A stretch of 64,000 bases of DNA from CAVVEQ01 sp963804865 (lineage in GTDB: Bacteria > Chloroflexota > Anaerolineae > Anaerolineales > Anaerolineaceae). The position numbers and the translations under genes are program-made. Under the pieces are notes generated by a model. It ran no database searches. It saw nothing but the letters and a program-made list of their open reading frames with translations, and had not been told where the DNA came from. This document shows, in pieces, positions 27,269-35,638 of the stretch. The stretch spans positions 310,001-374,000 of the forward strand of contig CAWDSH010000042.1 of the NCBI GenBank assembly GCA_963804865.1, written 5' to 3'. Numbering within the stretch: position 1 is the stretch's first letter; each line of letters opens with the position of its first letter.

Positions 27269-27760
27269 ATGAAGACCTTGATCCTGTTGCGGCATGCAAA
27301 ATCCAGCTGGAAGTTTCCTGAGTTATCTGATCGTGACCGCCCGTTGACGAAACGCGGGGAAAAGGCTGCGCCCCGCATCGGGAAATGGTTGAAGAAAAAA
27401 GATATCATCCCGCAGAGTATTCTCTGCTCCACTGCCTTGCGTGCGTGTTCCACTGCGGAGGCAATCGCTGAAAAGCTCGGGTACAAGGAAGAGATCACTT
27501 ATCTTGAATCACTCTACATGGCTGAACCAGCCGCCATCATCGAAGCGTTGCATGCCGTCCCGGATAAGGTGAAGAGAGTGCTGGTGGTGGGGCATAATCC
27601 CGGATTGGAAGGGCTGGTGCAGATCCTCAGTAGAAAGGTCGAATCGCTGCCCACTGCTTCCATCGCGGTGATTAAATTGCCCATCGAAACCTGGAGCGAG
27701 TTGAATTTTGGCGTGGAGGGGAAACTGGTTGAGATCGTCCGTCCACGTGATTTGAAATAA
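27269..27760 (+). CDS. SixA-type phosphohistidine phosphatase
   Basis: A 163-residue histidine phosphatase. The RHG motif that carries the catalytic His appears as LILLRHAKSSWK at residues 4-15, as in SixA. It continues with SDRDRPLTKRGEKAAPRIG, the second phosphate-pocket segment SILCSTALRACSTAEAI, and the second catalytic His in VLVVGHNPGLEGLV. SixA removes phosphate from phosphohistidine in phosphorelay proteins. ATG 27269 follows TTTTGGAGG. It stands alone with its own terminator. Confidence 0.85.
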   Translation: MKTLILLRHAKSSWKFPELSDRDRPLTKRGEKAAPRIGKWLKKKDIIPQSILCSTALRACSTAEAIAEKLGYKEEITYLESLYMAEPAAIIEALHAVPDKVKRVLVVGHNPGLEGLVQILSRKVESLPTASIAVIKLPIETWSELNFGVEGKLVEIVRPRDLK

Positions 27761-27765
27761 AATAC

Positions 27766-27792
27766 AAAACCGGCACTCGAAGTGCCGGTTTT
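27766..27792. terminator. bidirectional terminator between sixA and the anti-sigma gene
   Basis: AAAACCGGCACT (27766-27777) and AGTGCCGGTTTT (27781-27792) form a perfect 12-base stem with a three-base loop and further T bases, in the gap between two convergent genes. Confidence 0.85.
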
Positions 27793-27812
27793 TTGTTTTA
27801 AATCAAAGCCGT

Positions 27813-28682
27813 CTAATATTTTTTTCGAATAATCACGGATGCGATCAACCCGCCTATGGCGATCAGCGCCAATCCCACATAAGCCAGGGGTTTGTAATCG
27901 AATGGTTCTTGGGGAGTGCGCAGCGCTTCCTCAGCCATTGGCGCGGCCATATTGCCCTGCTCCTCGCTGGGAGGGATACCCAGGATTGGACCGCTTGAAG
28001 AATCAGAAGGGGATGAGTATGCTTCTGCGGATAAGGTGGCTTCAGGTACTGGAGTGGGTGTCGGCAGCAGTGTGCTTTCTTCGGCTTGTACTTCCATCGG
28101 TACTTCTGCTGCGGGTTGAGCCGTGGTCGATGGCACCAGAGCTGATTCAGCTGCAGGTTCCTCGACTGGCATGGAGGCTTGGGGGGCACCCTCCATTGGT
28201 CCGGGTGGCGCGCCTCCGCCTTTTCCCATCAATGCATAATCCGGGGTGGGTGATCCCCAGAAAATGATCTGTGGGGCTGCTTCTTCGGCGGCTTGATCGG
28301 CTGCTGATCGGACTTCCATGGCTGGCGCCATTGGCGCGGAAGCGCCGAGTGACATTTTTGAGAAACTAAGTCCAAAATCGAGTAGGAACAGTACCACCAA
28401 CCCCAGCGAGGCCAGTGCTGATGCAAATCTGAAAACTGGCAGCAGTTTCAATGCCTTGTTCGGTTTGACCATCTCGGCTGTCAGCGTGAAATTGTGCCTT
28501 ACCCGATGCATGGGAATAGCTTTAAGCATGGATTGAGTTTGACGGAGCTGTTCCAATGCCTGGCGCAGCTCCTTGGATTCATCCAGCCTCTTGCCCATTG
28601 CCTGCGTGTCATTGATGGAAAGCTGTCCATCCATGTAGGCAGAGAGCTGTTCCCAATCGCGGGGGGATAGCTGCGTTGTCAT
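27813..28682 (-). CDS. membrane anti-sigma factor
   Basis: A 289-residue protein. The N-terminal 45 residues (DWEQLSAYMDGQLSINDTQAM) match the small helical anti-sigma domain, one membrane helix lies at ~85-103 (FASALASLGLVVLFLLDFGLSF), a Pro/Ala/Glu/Met-rich low-complexity extracellular region covers 115-250, and a second helix (LAYVGLALIAIGGLIASVII) lies near the end. The zinc-binding HxxxCxxC motif of ZAS proteins is absent. It overlaps the sigma gene stop by four bases, so it is the cognate regulator. Confidence 0.82.
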   Translation of the reverse strand: MTTQLSPRDWEQLSAYMDGQLSINDTQAMGKRLDESKELRQALEQLRQTQSMLKAIPMHRVRHNFTLTAEMVKPNKALKLLPVFRFASALASLGLVVLFLLDFGLSFSKMSLGASAPMAPAMEVRSAADQAAEEAAPQIIFWGSPTPDYALMGKGGGAPPGPMEGAPQASMPVEEPAAESALVPSTTAQPAAEVPMEVQAEESTLLPTPTPVPEATLSAEAYSSPSDSSSGPILGIPPSEEQGNMAAPMAEEALRTPQEPFDYKPLAYVGLALIAIGGLIASVIIRKKY

Positions 28683-29293
28683 TCAATTTCCTCTTTGACA
28701 AGACGGAATTGCGCAGGCAATAGTTCCCCAAATCCCTGCAGGCAGTCGCGCAGCTTCAACCGGGCTCGTGCCAGGCGGCTTTTGATCGTTCCCAGCGGCG
28801 TTTTGACAGCATGGGATACTTCATCGTAATCCAGTCCTTCGATATCCACCATCACCACCACGGCGCGGAAATCATCCGGTAGACGCTCGAGACAATGCTG
28901 GATGGCATGTTCCAGCTCGGCAACTTCCAGAGCCTGCTGGGGATCTTTCGCATTTGGATCCGCTGTCCAGGCAGGGGATTCGATTTCCTCCTGGTCTTCG
29001 CTGCTCACCGGTTCCAGTGATTGGCTGGGGTGGCGCTTCAACCGGCGCAGCTCGTCGTAGCAGGTGTTGGTCACCATGCGCATCACCCAGGCGCGGAAGG
29101 ATCCTCCGCGATAATCCCGCAGGTGCCGGAAGGCGGAGAGAAAGGCGTTCTGGGTGGCATCTTCAGCCGCTGAGTCATCCCCCAGCATGCGCAGCGCCAG
29201 GTTGAAAGCCAGCTCCTGGTAGGCAAGTACCAGGCGATTGAATGCATCCAGGTCGCCTTTGATGGCAGATTTGACAAGAGCTTGTTCATCCAT
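28679..29293 (-). CDS. ECF RNA polymerase sigma factor
   Basis: About 204 residues from ATG 29293 (MDEQALVKSAIKGDLDAFNR). Region 2 reads FNLALRMLGDDSAAEDATQNAFLSAFRHLRDY, with the promoter-recognition RAWVMRMVTNTCYDELRRLKR following. Region 4 is the helix-turn-helix DYDEVSHAVKTPLGTIKSRLARARLKLRDCL. It redirects RNA polymerase to extracytoplasmic-stress promoters. An in-frame ATG at 29353 is less likely. It is coupled to the membrane anti-sigma gene. Confidence 0.92.
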   Translation of the reverse strand: MDEQALVKSAIKGDLDAFNRLVLAYQELAFNLALRMLGDDSAAEDATQNAFLSAFRHLRDYRGGSFRAWVMRMVTNTCYDELRRLKRHPSQSLEPVSSEDQEEIESPAWTADPNAKDPQQALEVAELEHAIQHCLERLPDDFRAVVVMVDIEGLDYDEVSHAVKTPLGTIKSRLARARLKLRDCLQGFGELLPAQFRLVKEEIE

Positions 29294-29402
29294 TATTCGA
29301 AGATTATAACGCAACCAGTCAACCAGATAGATCAGCAAATAATCCAGATCCACTTATCTGAGACAAATTTCGTATATTACCGACAAATTTAAAATTGGTG
29401 CT

Positions 29403-29429
29403 TGAAATTTTTCACAAATTCCCTATAAT
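29403..29429 (+). promoter_or_regulatory. possible promoter of the sugar operon
   Basis: TTGAAA (29403-29408) and TATAAT (29424-29429) with a 15-base spacer, about 20 bases before the DeoR gene start. The spacer is short, so the -35 assignment is tentative. Confidence 0.4.
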
Positions 29430-29448
29430 GATAATAAAACGAGCATAA

Positions 29449-30246
29449 ATGAACAATAATTTCTCTGAAACAAGCATAAACACGCAATATTTGAAAGAGG
29501 AAAGGCAGGCACAGATCCGTCATCTGGTTGAAGAACGCGGGCAGGTGACTGTTTTGGAACTGAGTGATCTTTTTAAGGTCAGTGAAGCAACCATTCGTCG
29601 CGACTTGGAGGAAATGGATGGCCAATGGGTTCGGCGCGCGCACGGCGGAGCAGTGCGACTTGAGCGTGCCGGCAAGGAACCTCCTGTTATCCAGCGTATC
29701 GTGGAACAGGTGGACGAGAAAATGCGCATCGGTATGACTGCCGCTGCCATGATTCTGGAAGGCGAGACCATTTTCCTCGGCAGCGGTACAACGGTCAGGG
29801 AGATAGCGCGGCATATCCCTGAAGACATGCATTTAACGGTGATTACAAACTCCCTCCCGGTGGTGAATGAACTGGCAGGTCGTTCTTCGATTGAGCTGAT
29901 CGTCATCGGCGGATTGCTTCGCTCCACTGAGTTATCCATGGTTGGTCATATCGCCGAACAGGCGATCCGGGAATTCCGTGCCGATAAGGTTTTTATGGGC
30001 ATGCGCGCAATCGATGCTCAGCAGGGTTTCACCAATGATTTTCTACCAGAGACGATGACCGACCGTGCCATTCTGGCAATTGCCCCTCAGGTAATCATCG
30101 TTTCCGATCATACCAAGTTTGGACGGGTTAGCTCGGTGCTGGTTGCACCGGTTAGCGCAGTTCAGAAGATTATCACCGACAATGGTACATCACAGGATTG
30201 CATTGAAGAATTGCGAACCATGGGTGTCGAGGTAATCGTGGTATGA
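29449..30246 (+). CDS. DeoR-family transcriptional regulator
   Basis: A 265-residue DeoR/GlpR regulator. The N-terminal winged helix reads LVEERGQVTVLELSDLFKVSEATIRRDLEEMD, with the family's RRAHGGAV wing. The C-terminal DeoRC sugar-phosphate domain carries GSGTTVREIARHIP and VITNSLPVVNEL. Such proteins repress catabolic operons and are released by a sugar phosphate. It is the first gene of the sugar operon and overlaps the next gene as ATGA (30243-30246). The effector is probably an intermediate such as tagatose 6-phosphate (inference). Confidence 0.9.
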   Translation: MNNNFSETSINTQYLKEERQAQIRHLVEERGQVTVLELSDLFKVSEATIRRDLEEMDGQWVRRAHGGAVRLERAGKEPPVIQRIVEQVDEKMRIGMTAAAMILEGETIFLGSGTTVREIARHIPEDMHLTVITNSLPVVNELAGRSSIELIVIGGLLRSTELSMVGHIAEQAIREFRADKVFMGMRAIDAQQGFTNDFLPETMTDRAILAIAPQVIIVSDHTKFGRVSSVLVAPVSAVQKIITDNGTSQDCIEELRTMGVEVIVV

Positions 30247-31315
30247 AAATGGAAAAAGAAGATATCTTTCTTCATGAGTTCAAACCGAAATCGCAGCCTG
30301 AAGGTAAAGGTTACCCAGCTACAAAAACCTAGATTCCCGGTCATCGATGCGCACAATCACTTGGCGGCACCCTTTGGCGGCGGTTGGGACCAGAAACCGA
30401 TCAAGCAACTCCTCGATCTCCTGGATGAAGCCGGTGTGATCGGCTTCGTTGATCTGGATGGCGGCTTCGATGAATCACTCCTGTACGAGCACCTTGATCT
30501 ATTCAAAGCCAAGACACCCGATCGATTCCGTGTATTCGGCGGGGTGGATTGGTTCGCCTGGAAACAAAAAGGGGATGGATTCCCTGATTGGGCTGCTAAA
30601 AAAGATACGGGAGCAGGCGCAGCGGGGTGCAGATGGATTGAAGATCTGGAAACCCTTTGGTCTCGAAATGCGCGATCATCATGACCAGTTGCTCCGGGTC
30701 AATGATCCCCGCCTGGATGCCATTTGGCAGACGGCTGGTGAATTGGATCTCCCGGTCTTGATCCATGTTGCGGATCCGGTTGCGTTCTTTGATCCCCTCG
30801 ATGAGACCAACGAGCGCTGGGAGGAGCTGCATGCCCATCCGGATTGGCAATTCCCCAGTCCGCCTTTTCCATCATTTCTCTCGATCATGGAAGATCTTGC
30901 TGACCTGGTTTCAAGACACCCGAAAACCACCTTTATTGGCGCGCATGTCGGTTGTTATGCCGAGAACCTCGCATGGGTAGGCGAGCTTCTGAGGAAATGT
31001 TCCAATTTCAACGTGGATATCTCCGGGCGCATCGGTGAGCTGGGACGCCAGCCTTTTACTGCCCGGAAATTCTTCCTCGATTTTGCCGATCGTATCCTTT
31101 TTGGTCTCGACCTGGGACCGGACCTGGAAAGCTATCGCATTCATTATCGATTTCTGGAAACCGACGATGAATACTTCAACTATGGTGTGGATGAGGTTCC
31201 CACGCAGGGACGCTGGTTCATCTACGGCCTGGCGCTTCCAGATGATGTGCTGCGCAAAGTCTATCACCTGAATGCGCAAAGACTGATTTTCAACCGGAAG
31301 GTACATAATGACTGA
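30243..31315 (+). CDS. amidohydrolase-family (TIM-barrel) metal hydrolase (two frame breaks)
   Basis: Three frames join into 356 residues: the N-terminus starts at ATG 30243 (MKMEKEDIFLHEFKPKSQ), overlapping the DeoR stop as ATGA. One C must be removed at 30297-30298 and one A from the A6 run 30598-30603. The barrel begins with the metal-binding HxH in VIDAHNHLA and continues with DGLKIWKPFGLE, LPVLIHVADP, TTFIGAHVG and FGLDLGPD. This fits the amidohydrolase-2 group (decarboxylases, lactonases). The position suggests a step on a sugar lactone or phosphate, not proven. Confidence 0.72.
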
Positions 31316-32340
31316 TCGTGGTGCGTTTACTCTTAAGGAAATTCTCAGCCAGCCCCAGGCATGGAAGGGAGCCCTGGAGATGCTGGATGCTCAAACCGAT
31401 GACCTGCGGGATTTCTTTCACAAAGGTGCGTTTGAGATGGTTCTTTTTAGTGGATGTGGTTCCACGTATTATTTGTCCCTTGCAGCCTCCGCGCTATTCC
31501 AGCAGCTGGTCGGGAGATGGTCAATTGGCATCCCGGCTTCAGAGATCTGGTTGTATCCGCGGGTGTTCCCGGGTAAGGGCAACACCCTTTTGGTCATGGT
31601 CAGCCGCTCGGGAGAGACCAGCGAAAGTATTCGCGCCTGTGAGAAATTTCGTTCGGAAAAGGGCGGCAGCATCCTCACATTATCCTGTTATTCAGATACA
31701 CCCCTAACCCGGCTGGGTGATCGCAATCTGATCTTGCCTTCGGGGCAGGAACAGAGCATTGCGCAGACCCGCGCCTTTTCAACCCTTTACTTGGTCACTA
31801 CTTATCTAAGCGCGCTATGGGCGGGTGAAGACTGACCTTATCAAGGCCACACGTAAACTTCCTGCTGTGGCAGAGAAGATGATGGCAACATATCGCCCGA
31901 TGACGATTGATCTAGGCAGGGAAGGATCCATCGAGAGGATCTATTTCCTGGGTTCAGGTGCGCGTTATGGGCTGGCTTGCGAGCTGAATTTGAAGATGAA
32001 GGAAATGTCATTAAGCCATAGTGAAGCATTTCACTTCATGGAATTCAGGCACGGTCCACAATCCATGGTTAATGACCACACGCTGGTCGTCGGCTTATTG
32101 TCCGATGAAAATCGCAAGCATGAAGATAAGGTGCTGGATGAAATGAGATCGCGCGGGGCGTGGGTACTGGGAATCGCGGATAAGGATGCGGATATCAATT
32201 TCAAATCAGGCGTGCCTTCGCCAATCCGCAATGTTCTCTACCTGCCGCTGGGACAGCTGCTTGCCTATGAACGTGCCCTGGATCGCGGCAGGGATCCGGA
32301 TCACCCCAACAATCTCCACGCAGTCGTAAAACTGGATTAA
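31308..32340 (+). CDS. SIS-domain sugar isomerase/deaminase, AgaS-like (frame break at 31823-31825)
   Basis: Two tandem SIS domains: the first has MVLFSGCGSTYYLSLAASAL, the second IYFLGSGARYGLACELNLKMKE and EFRHGPQSMV. This layout matches AgaS and glucosamine-6-phosphate isomerases, which convert amino-sugar phosphate to a keto-sugar phosphate and ammonia. The frame stops at 31835; removing one G from GGG at 31823-31825 gives 343 residues. It overlaps the preceding gene by eight bases. AgaS fits the tagatose route of this operon: galactosamine 6-phosphate to tagatose 6-phosphate (inference). Confidence 0.75.
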
Positions 32341-32439
32341 TCAAAATCAATAACCAAAATTCTTGAGAGGAGGCAACTTGAGGAAAGAATATACATGCGA
32401 AATCCATAAATCCAAACCGATTTGAAAAGGAGAGAGAAA

Positions 32440-33720
32440 ATGAAAAAGATTGTATTTGCTGTATTGTTGATCGCTGCCCTGGGATTATCCGCCTGCGGGG
32501 GGAAAACCGCAGCCACCCCGGAAACCTCCACCGCGCCTGCGGAGATCACTTACATGATGTGGGGGTCACCGGAAGAGCTGGCGGTCTGGCAGCAGGTTGT
32601 GACAGATTTCGAAGCTGCCAACCCGAATATCAAGGTATCCGTGGATGTCAGCGATTGGGATTCCTACTGGGAGAAGGTCCAGACCATGATTGCCGGTGGT
32701 AATCCGCCGGATGTGTTCGCCATAGATGCTCCCCTGTACCTGGATTGGAAGTCCCGTGGTGCCTTGAAGAACCTTCAGCCTTACATCGACGCGAATCCCC
32801 AGGTGCTGGATGGGGTCTACCCGGTCACCCTCGAAGTTTATAAACTGGATGACGGTTATTATGGCTTACCCCGCGATTTCCAGACCATTGTCCTTTTCTA
32901 CAACAAGGATATGTTCGATGCAGCCAGTTTACCCTATCCGGATGAAACCTGGACAATGGACAAGCTGCGCGAAGTTGCCAAAACCCTCACCCTTGACGCC
33001 AATTCTGACGGCACCGCAGAGCAATGGGGTTTCTGCACGGATCTCTGGGATATGGAGCTCTTCTGGAGCGAAGCCATTTGGGCGTTTGGCGGTGAGGTCA
33101 TCAATGCGGATCATACCCAAACCTTGCTGACCGAAGGCAAGGCTCGCGATGCTTGGCACTTCATCAGCAGCATGGCAGTGGATGATAAATCCATGCCTGA
33201 TCCCGATACCGCTGGTCAATTTGGCGGGGATGCTTTCGATGCCGGGGTGTGCGCCATGACCACCATCGGTCATTGGGCGGTACCGCAATATGCCAGCCGG
33301 GGATTCAACTTTGATGTCGCTCCCTTGCCCGAAGGTCCGGCAGGCCGTGCCACCAGCGTGAATAGCGCCGGATTCGTGATCTCAGAAGGCAGTAAGAATC
33401 CTGATGCTGCCTGGAAATTCATCGAGTATGCGATGAGTCCTGCAGGTCAAACGCGCCTGACGGAGCTGGGTTTTGCAATTCCTGTCCAGAAATCCATCGC
33501 AGAAAGTGATGTTTTCCTGAAGCAGAAAGGCTCGCTCAACCAGCAGGTATTCCTGGATGCACTCCAGTATGCGCATGTCAAACCCAGCTTCAAGGGATAT
33601 GACGAGTGGTCAACCGTGGTTGGCGATGGGCTCTATCCGGCATGGATTTTCGAAACGAGCATAGACGATGTGCTGGATGCCATTAAACCAGGGGCCGATG
33701 AGGTTCTTGCAAAGCAGTAG
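32440..33720 (+). CDS. ABC sugar transporter substrate-binding lipoprotein
   Basis: A 426-residue extracytoplasmic binding protein of family 1 (maltose/multiple-sugar type). The lipobox LSAC lies in LLIAALGLSACGGK near residue 19, followed by a short Thr/Ala linker and EITYMMWGSPEELAVWQQ. Family marks are YWEKVQTMIAGGNPPDVFAID and, near the end, EFIEYAMSPAGQTRL-like segments. The start ATG 32440 follows AAGGAGAG. It feeds the two permeases downstream. The ATP-binding subunit is not in the operon and is probably a shared MsmK/UgpC-type ATPase (inference). Confidence 0.92.
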   Translation: MKKIVFAVLLIAALGLSACGGKTAATPETSTAPAEITYMMWGSPEELAVWQQVVTDFEAANPNIKVSVDVSDWDSYWEKVQTMIAGGNPPDVFAIDAPLYLDWKSRGALKNLQPYIDANPQVLDGVYPVTLEVYKLDDGYYGLPRDFQTIVLFYNKDMFDAASLPYPDETWTMDKLREVAKTLTLDANSDGTAEQWGFCTDLWDMELFWSEAIWAFGGEVINADHTQTLLTEGKARDAWHFISSMAVDDKSMPDPDTAGQFGGDAFDAGVCAMTTIGHWAVPQYASRGFNFDVAPLPEGPAGRATSVNSAGFVISEGSKNPDAAWKFIEYAMSPAGQTRLTELGFAIPVQKSIAESDVFLKQKGSLNQQVFLDALQYAHVKPSFKGYDEWSTVVGDGLYPAWIFETSIDDVLDAIKPGADEVLAKQ

Positions 33721-33741
33721 ATAGTAATAAGATAATATTAT

Positions 33742-33787
33742 CCGGTGGGGTATTCCCTGACTTGAAAATGATCGGATACCCCTCCGG
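33742..33787 (+). other. stem-loop between binding-protein and permease genes
   Basis: CCGGTGGGGTAT (33742-33753) pairs with ATACCCCTCCGG (33776-33787) over 12 positions with one mismatch, loop 22 bases. There is no T run, so it is more likely an mRNA-stabilising or partial stop structure that lets the binding protein be made in excess. Confidence 0.5.
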
Positions 33788-33828
33788 GATCATGGAATCA
33801 TTCATTTATTTTTCTTTGGGATGAAAAG

Positions 33829-34722
33829 ATGACAATTCAGCAGGGTCTGCGTCCGCTGGGAAAAGAAAAATTCTGGGTTTTCCTTTTATTGCTGCCGACT
33901 CTGATCGGTCTGGTTTTTGGTACGCTCGGTTCGATCATCGCCACCCTGGGGATCAGCCTGACGAAATGGGATCTGATTTCCGCCCCTCAGTTTAATGGAT
34001 TCGGTAATTATCTGGATTTGGTTACGAATGACGCCTTTTTAAAAGCGCTCGGGAACACGATTCGGTTCAGCGCGATGTATGTTCCCGGCGTCATTATCAC
34101 TTCCATGCTTGTTGCGCTCTTATTGAATCGCAAGATCCGCGGCGTGGGTATCTTCCGGACGATATATTTCCTCCCGTCAATTACGTCAGCCGTGGCAGTA
34201 AGCCTGATCTTCTTCTGGCTCTATGCAAAGGATAATGGGCTCTTGAATTACATCATCACTTCGATGGGAGGAAAACCGGTCAACTGGTTGGGACAGGACA
34301 TGGCGATGACCTCCGTGGTCATTGCCAACGTGTGGGGGGCAATCGGGGAGGGGATGGTGATCTTTCTCGCCGGGTTGCAGGCCATTTCAAAGGACTATTA
34401 TGAAGCCGCGGAGGTGGACGGCGCAGGCGGGTGGCAGAAATTCAAGAGCATCACCCTGCCGCTGATCACCCCCAGCATTTTCTTTCAAACCATCATCTCT
34501 ACCATTAATGCTTTTCAGGCTTTCGAATATATCTACATGCTCACCCGCAGGGGGAATGGGGATTCCTCCATACCCGTGGTGGTGTTTTCCATATACCGCA
34601 ATGGCTTTCGCTGGTTCAACATGGGTGGTGCCAGCGCGCAGGCGCTGATCCTGGCTGCCGTTATCGTGATTCTCATGCTGATCTATTTCCAGCTTGAAAA
34701 ACGGTTCGTGGTTTACGAATGA
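33829..34722 (+). CDS. ABC sugar transporter permease (MalF-like)
   Basis: A 297-residue inner-membrane permease with six hydrophobic segments, the first at residues ~15-38 (FWVFLLLLPTLIGLVFGTLG). The EAA loop that contacts the ATPase reads YYEAAEVDGAGGWQKFKSITLPLI near residue 190-215. It pairs with the next permease as a MalF/MalG-type heterodimer and lies downstream of the binding-protein gene. Start ATG 33829. Confidence 0.93.
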   Translation: MTIQQGLRPLGKEKFWVFLLLLPTLIGLVFGTLGSIIATLGISLTKWDLISAPQFNGFGNYLDLVTNDAFLKALGNTIRFSAMYVPGVIITSMLVALLLNRKIRGVGIFRTIYFLPSITSAVAVSLIFFWLYAKDNGLLNYIITSMGGKPVNWLGQDMAMTSVVIANVWGAIGEGMVIFLAGLQAISKDYYEAAEVDGAGGWQKFKSITLPLITPSIFFQTIISTINAFQAFEYIYMLTRRGNGDSSIPVVVFSIYRNGFRWFNMGGASAQALILAAVIVILMLIYFQLEKRFVVYE

Positions 34723-34735
34723 AGAGTGACCCGAA

Positions 34736-35572
34736 ATGAACATGAAACTTCAAAAATCGATCTTGGATCTTGTAACGTATATCATTATCATCGCTGGCGC
34801 TGTCTTGATGGTGGGTCCATTCTTCTGGATGGTTTCTACCGCATTTAAGCTGCCGGCGGATCAATACACGCGGTCTTTCGTTCCACCAACCTTCACCTTG
34901 AATAATTTCAAAAGCCTGCTTGACACTCTACCATCCTTCCCCCGCGAGATGTGGAACAGCTTTATGATCTCCACGGTGACGACCATTGGTCAGTTATTGA
35001 CCTGCTCGATGGCAGCCTTTGTTTTTGCAGCCGTCCGTTTCAAAGGCCGCGATTTTCTTTTTACTTTGTTGTTGATCACTTTTGTTATCCCACCTCAGGT
35101 CACTTTGATCCCCAATTTCATCATTTTCCGTATCCTTCATTTGGTCGGTACCCAGTGGCCCCTCCTGTTGCCGGCCTTCTGGGGGGGCGCATTCGGCACT
35201 TTTCTTATCCGGCAATATTTCCTGACCATTCCCCGCGATTTTGCCGAAGCTGCCCGTATGGATGGCGCATCACTTTTCCGCATTTTCTGGGACATCTATC
35301 TTCCACTTGCCAAACCGGCGCTGGCTGCCCTTGCTTTGTTTATATTCTTAGGATCCTGGAATGATCTACTGCACCCGTTGATCTATTTGCCGGGTGATCT
35401 TGAGCAAACGACCATCCAGGTGGGATTGTCGCTGTTCCAGGTGCAACAGGGCGGTCGTTGGACGATCATGATGGCGGGTACCCTGGTCAGTGTGCTGCCT
35501 ATTATCATCGTTTTCTTCTTTGCTCAGAAACAGTTCATTGAAGGCATCGCCCTTTCCGGGGTTAGACGCTGA
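34736..35572 (+). CDS. ABC sugar transporter permease (MalG-like)
   Basis: A 278-residue MalG-type permease with six hydrophobic segments. The EAA motif is FAEAARMDGASLFRIFWDIYLPLAKPAL near residue 165-192. The C-terminus has the PLIYLPGDLEQTTIQVGLSLFQ segment and final helix VSVLPIIIVFFFAQKQF, ending in the GIALSGVRR tail typical of the family. It starts 13 bases after the first permease. The substrate is inferred from the neighbours: an alpha-galactoside or amino-sugar oligosaccharide. Confidence 0.93.
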   Translation: MNMKLQKSILDLVTYIIIIAGAVLMVGPFFWMVSTAFKLPADQYTRSFVPPTFTLNNFKSLLDTLPSFPREMWNSFMISTVTTIGQLLTCSMAAFVFAAVRFKGRDFLFTLLLITFVIPPQVTLIPNFIIFRILHLVGTQWPLLLPAFWGGAFGTFLIRQYFLTIPRDFAEAARMDGASLFRIFWDIYLPLAKPALAALALFIFLGSWNDLLHPLIYLPGDLEQTTIQVGLSLFQVQQGGRWTIMMAGTLVSVLPIIIVFFFAQKQFIEGIALSGVRR

Positions 35573-35638
35573 AAAAATGGATTTTTGATTGCTGCTGATA
35601 AAATTGGATTTGATCATTCGTCTGGATAAGGAGCCATT

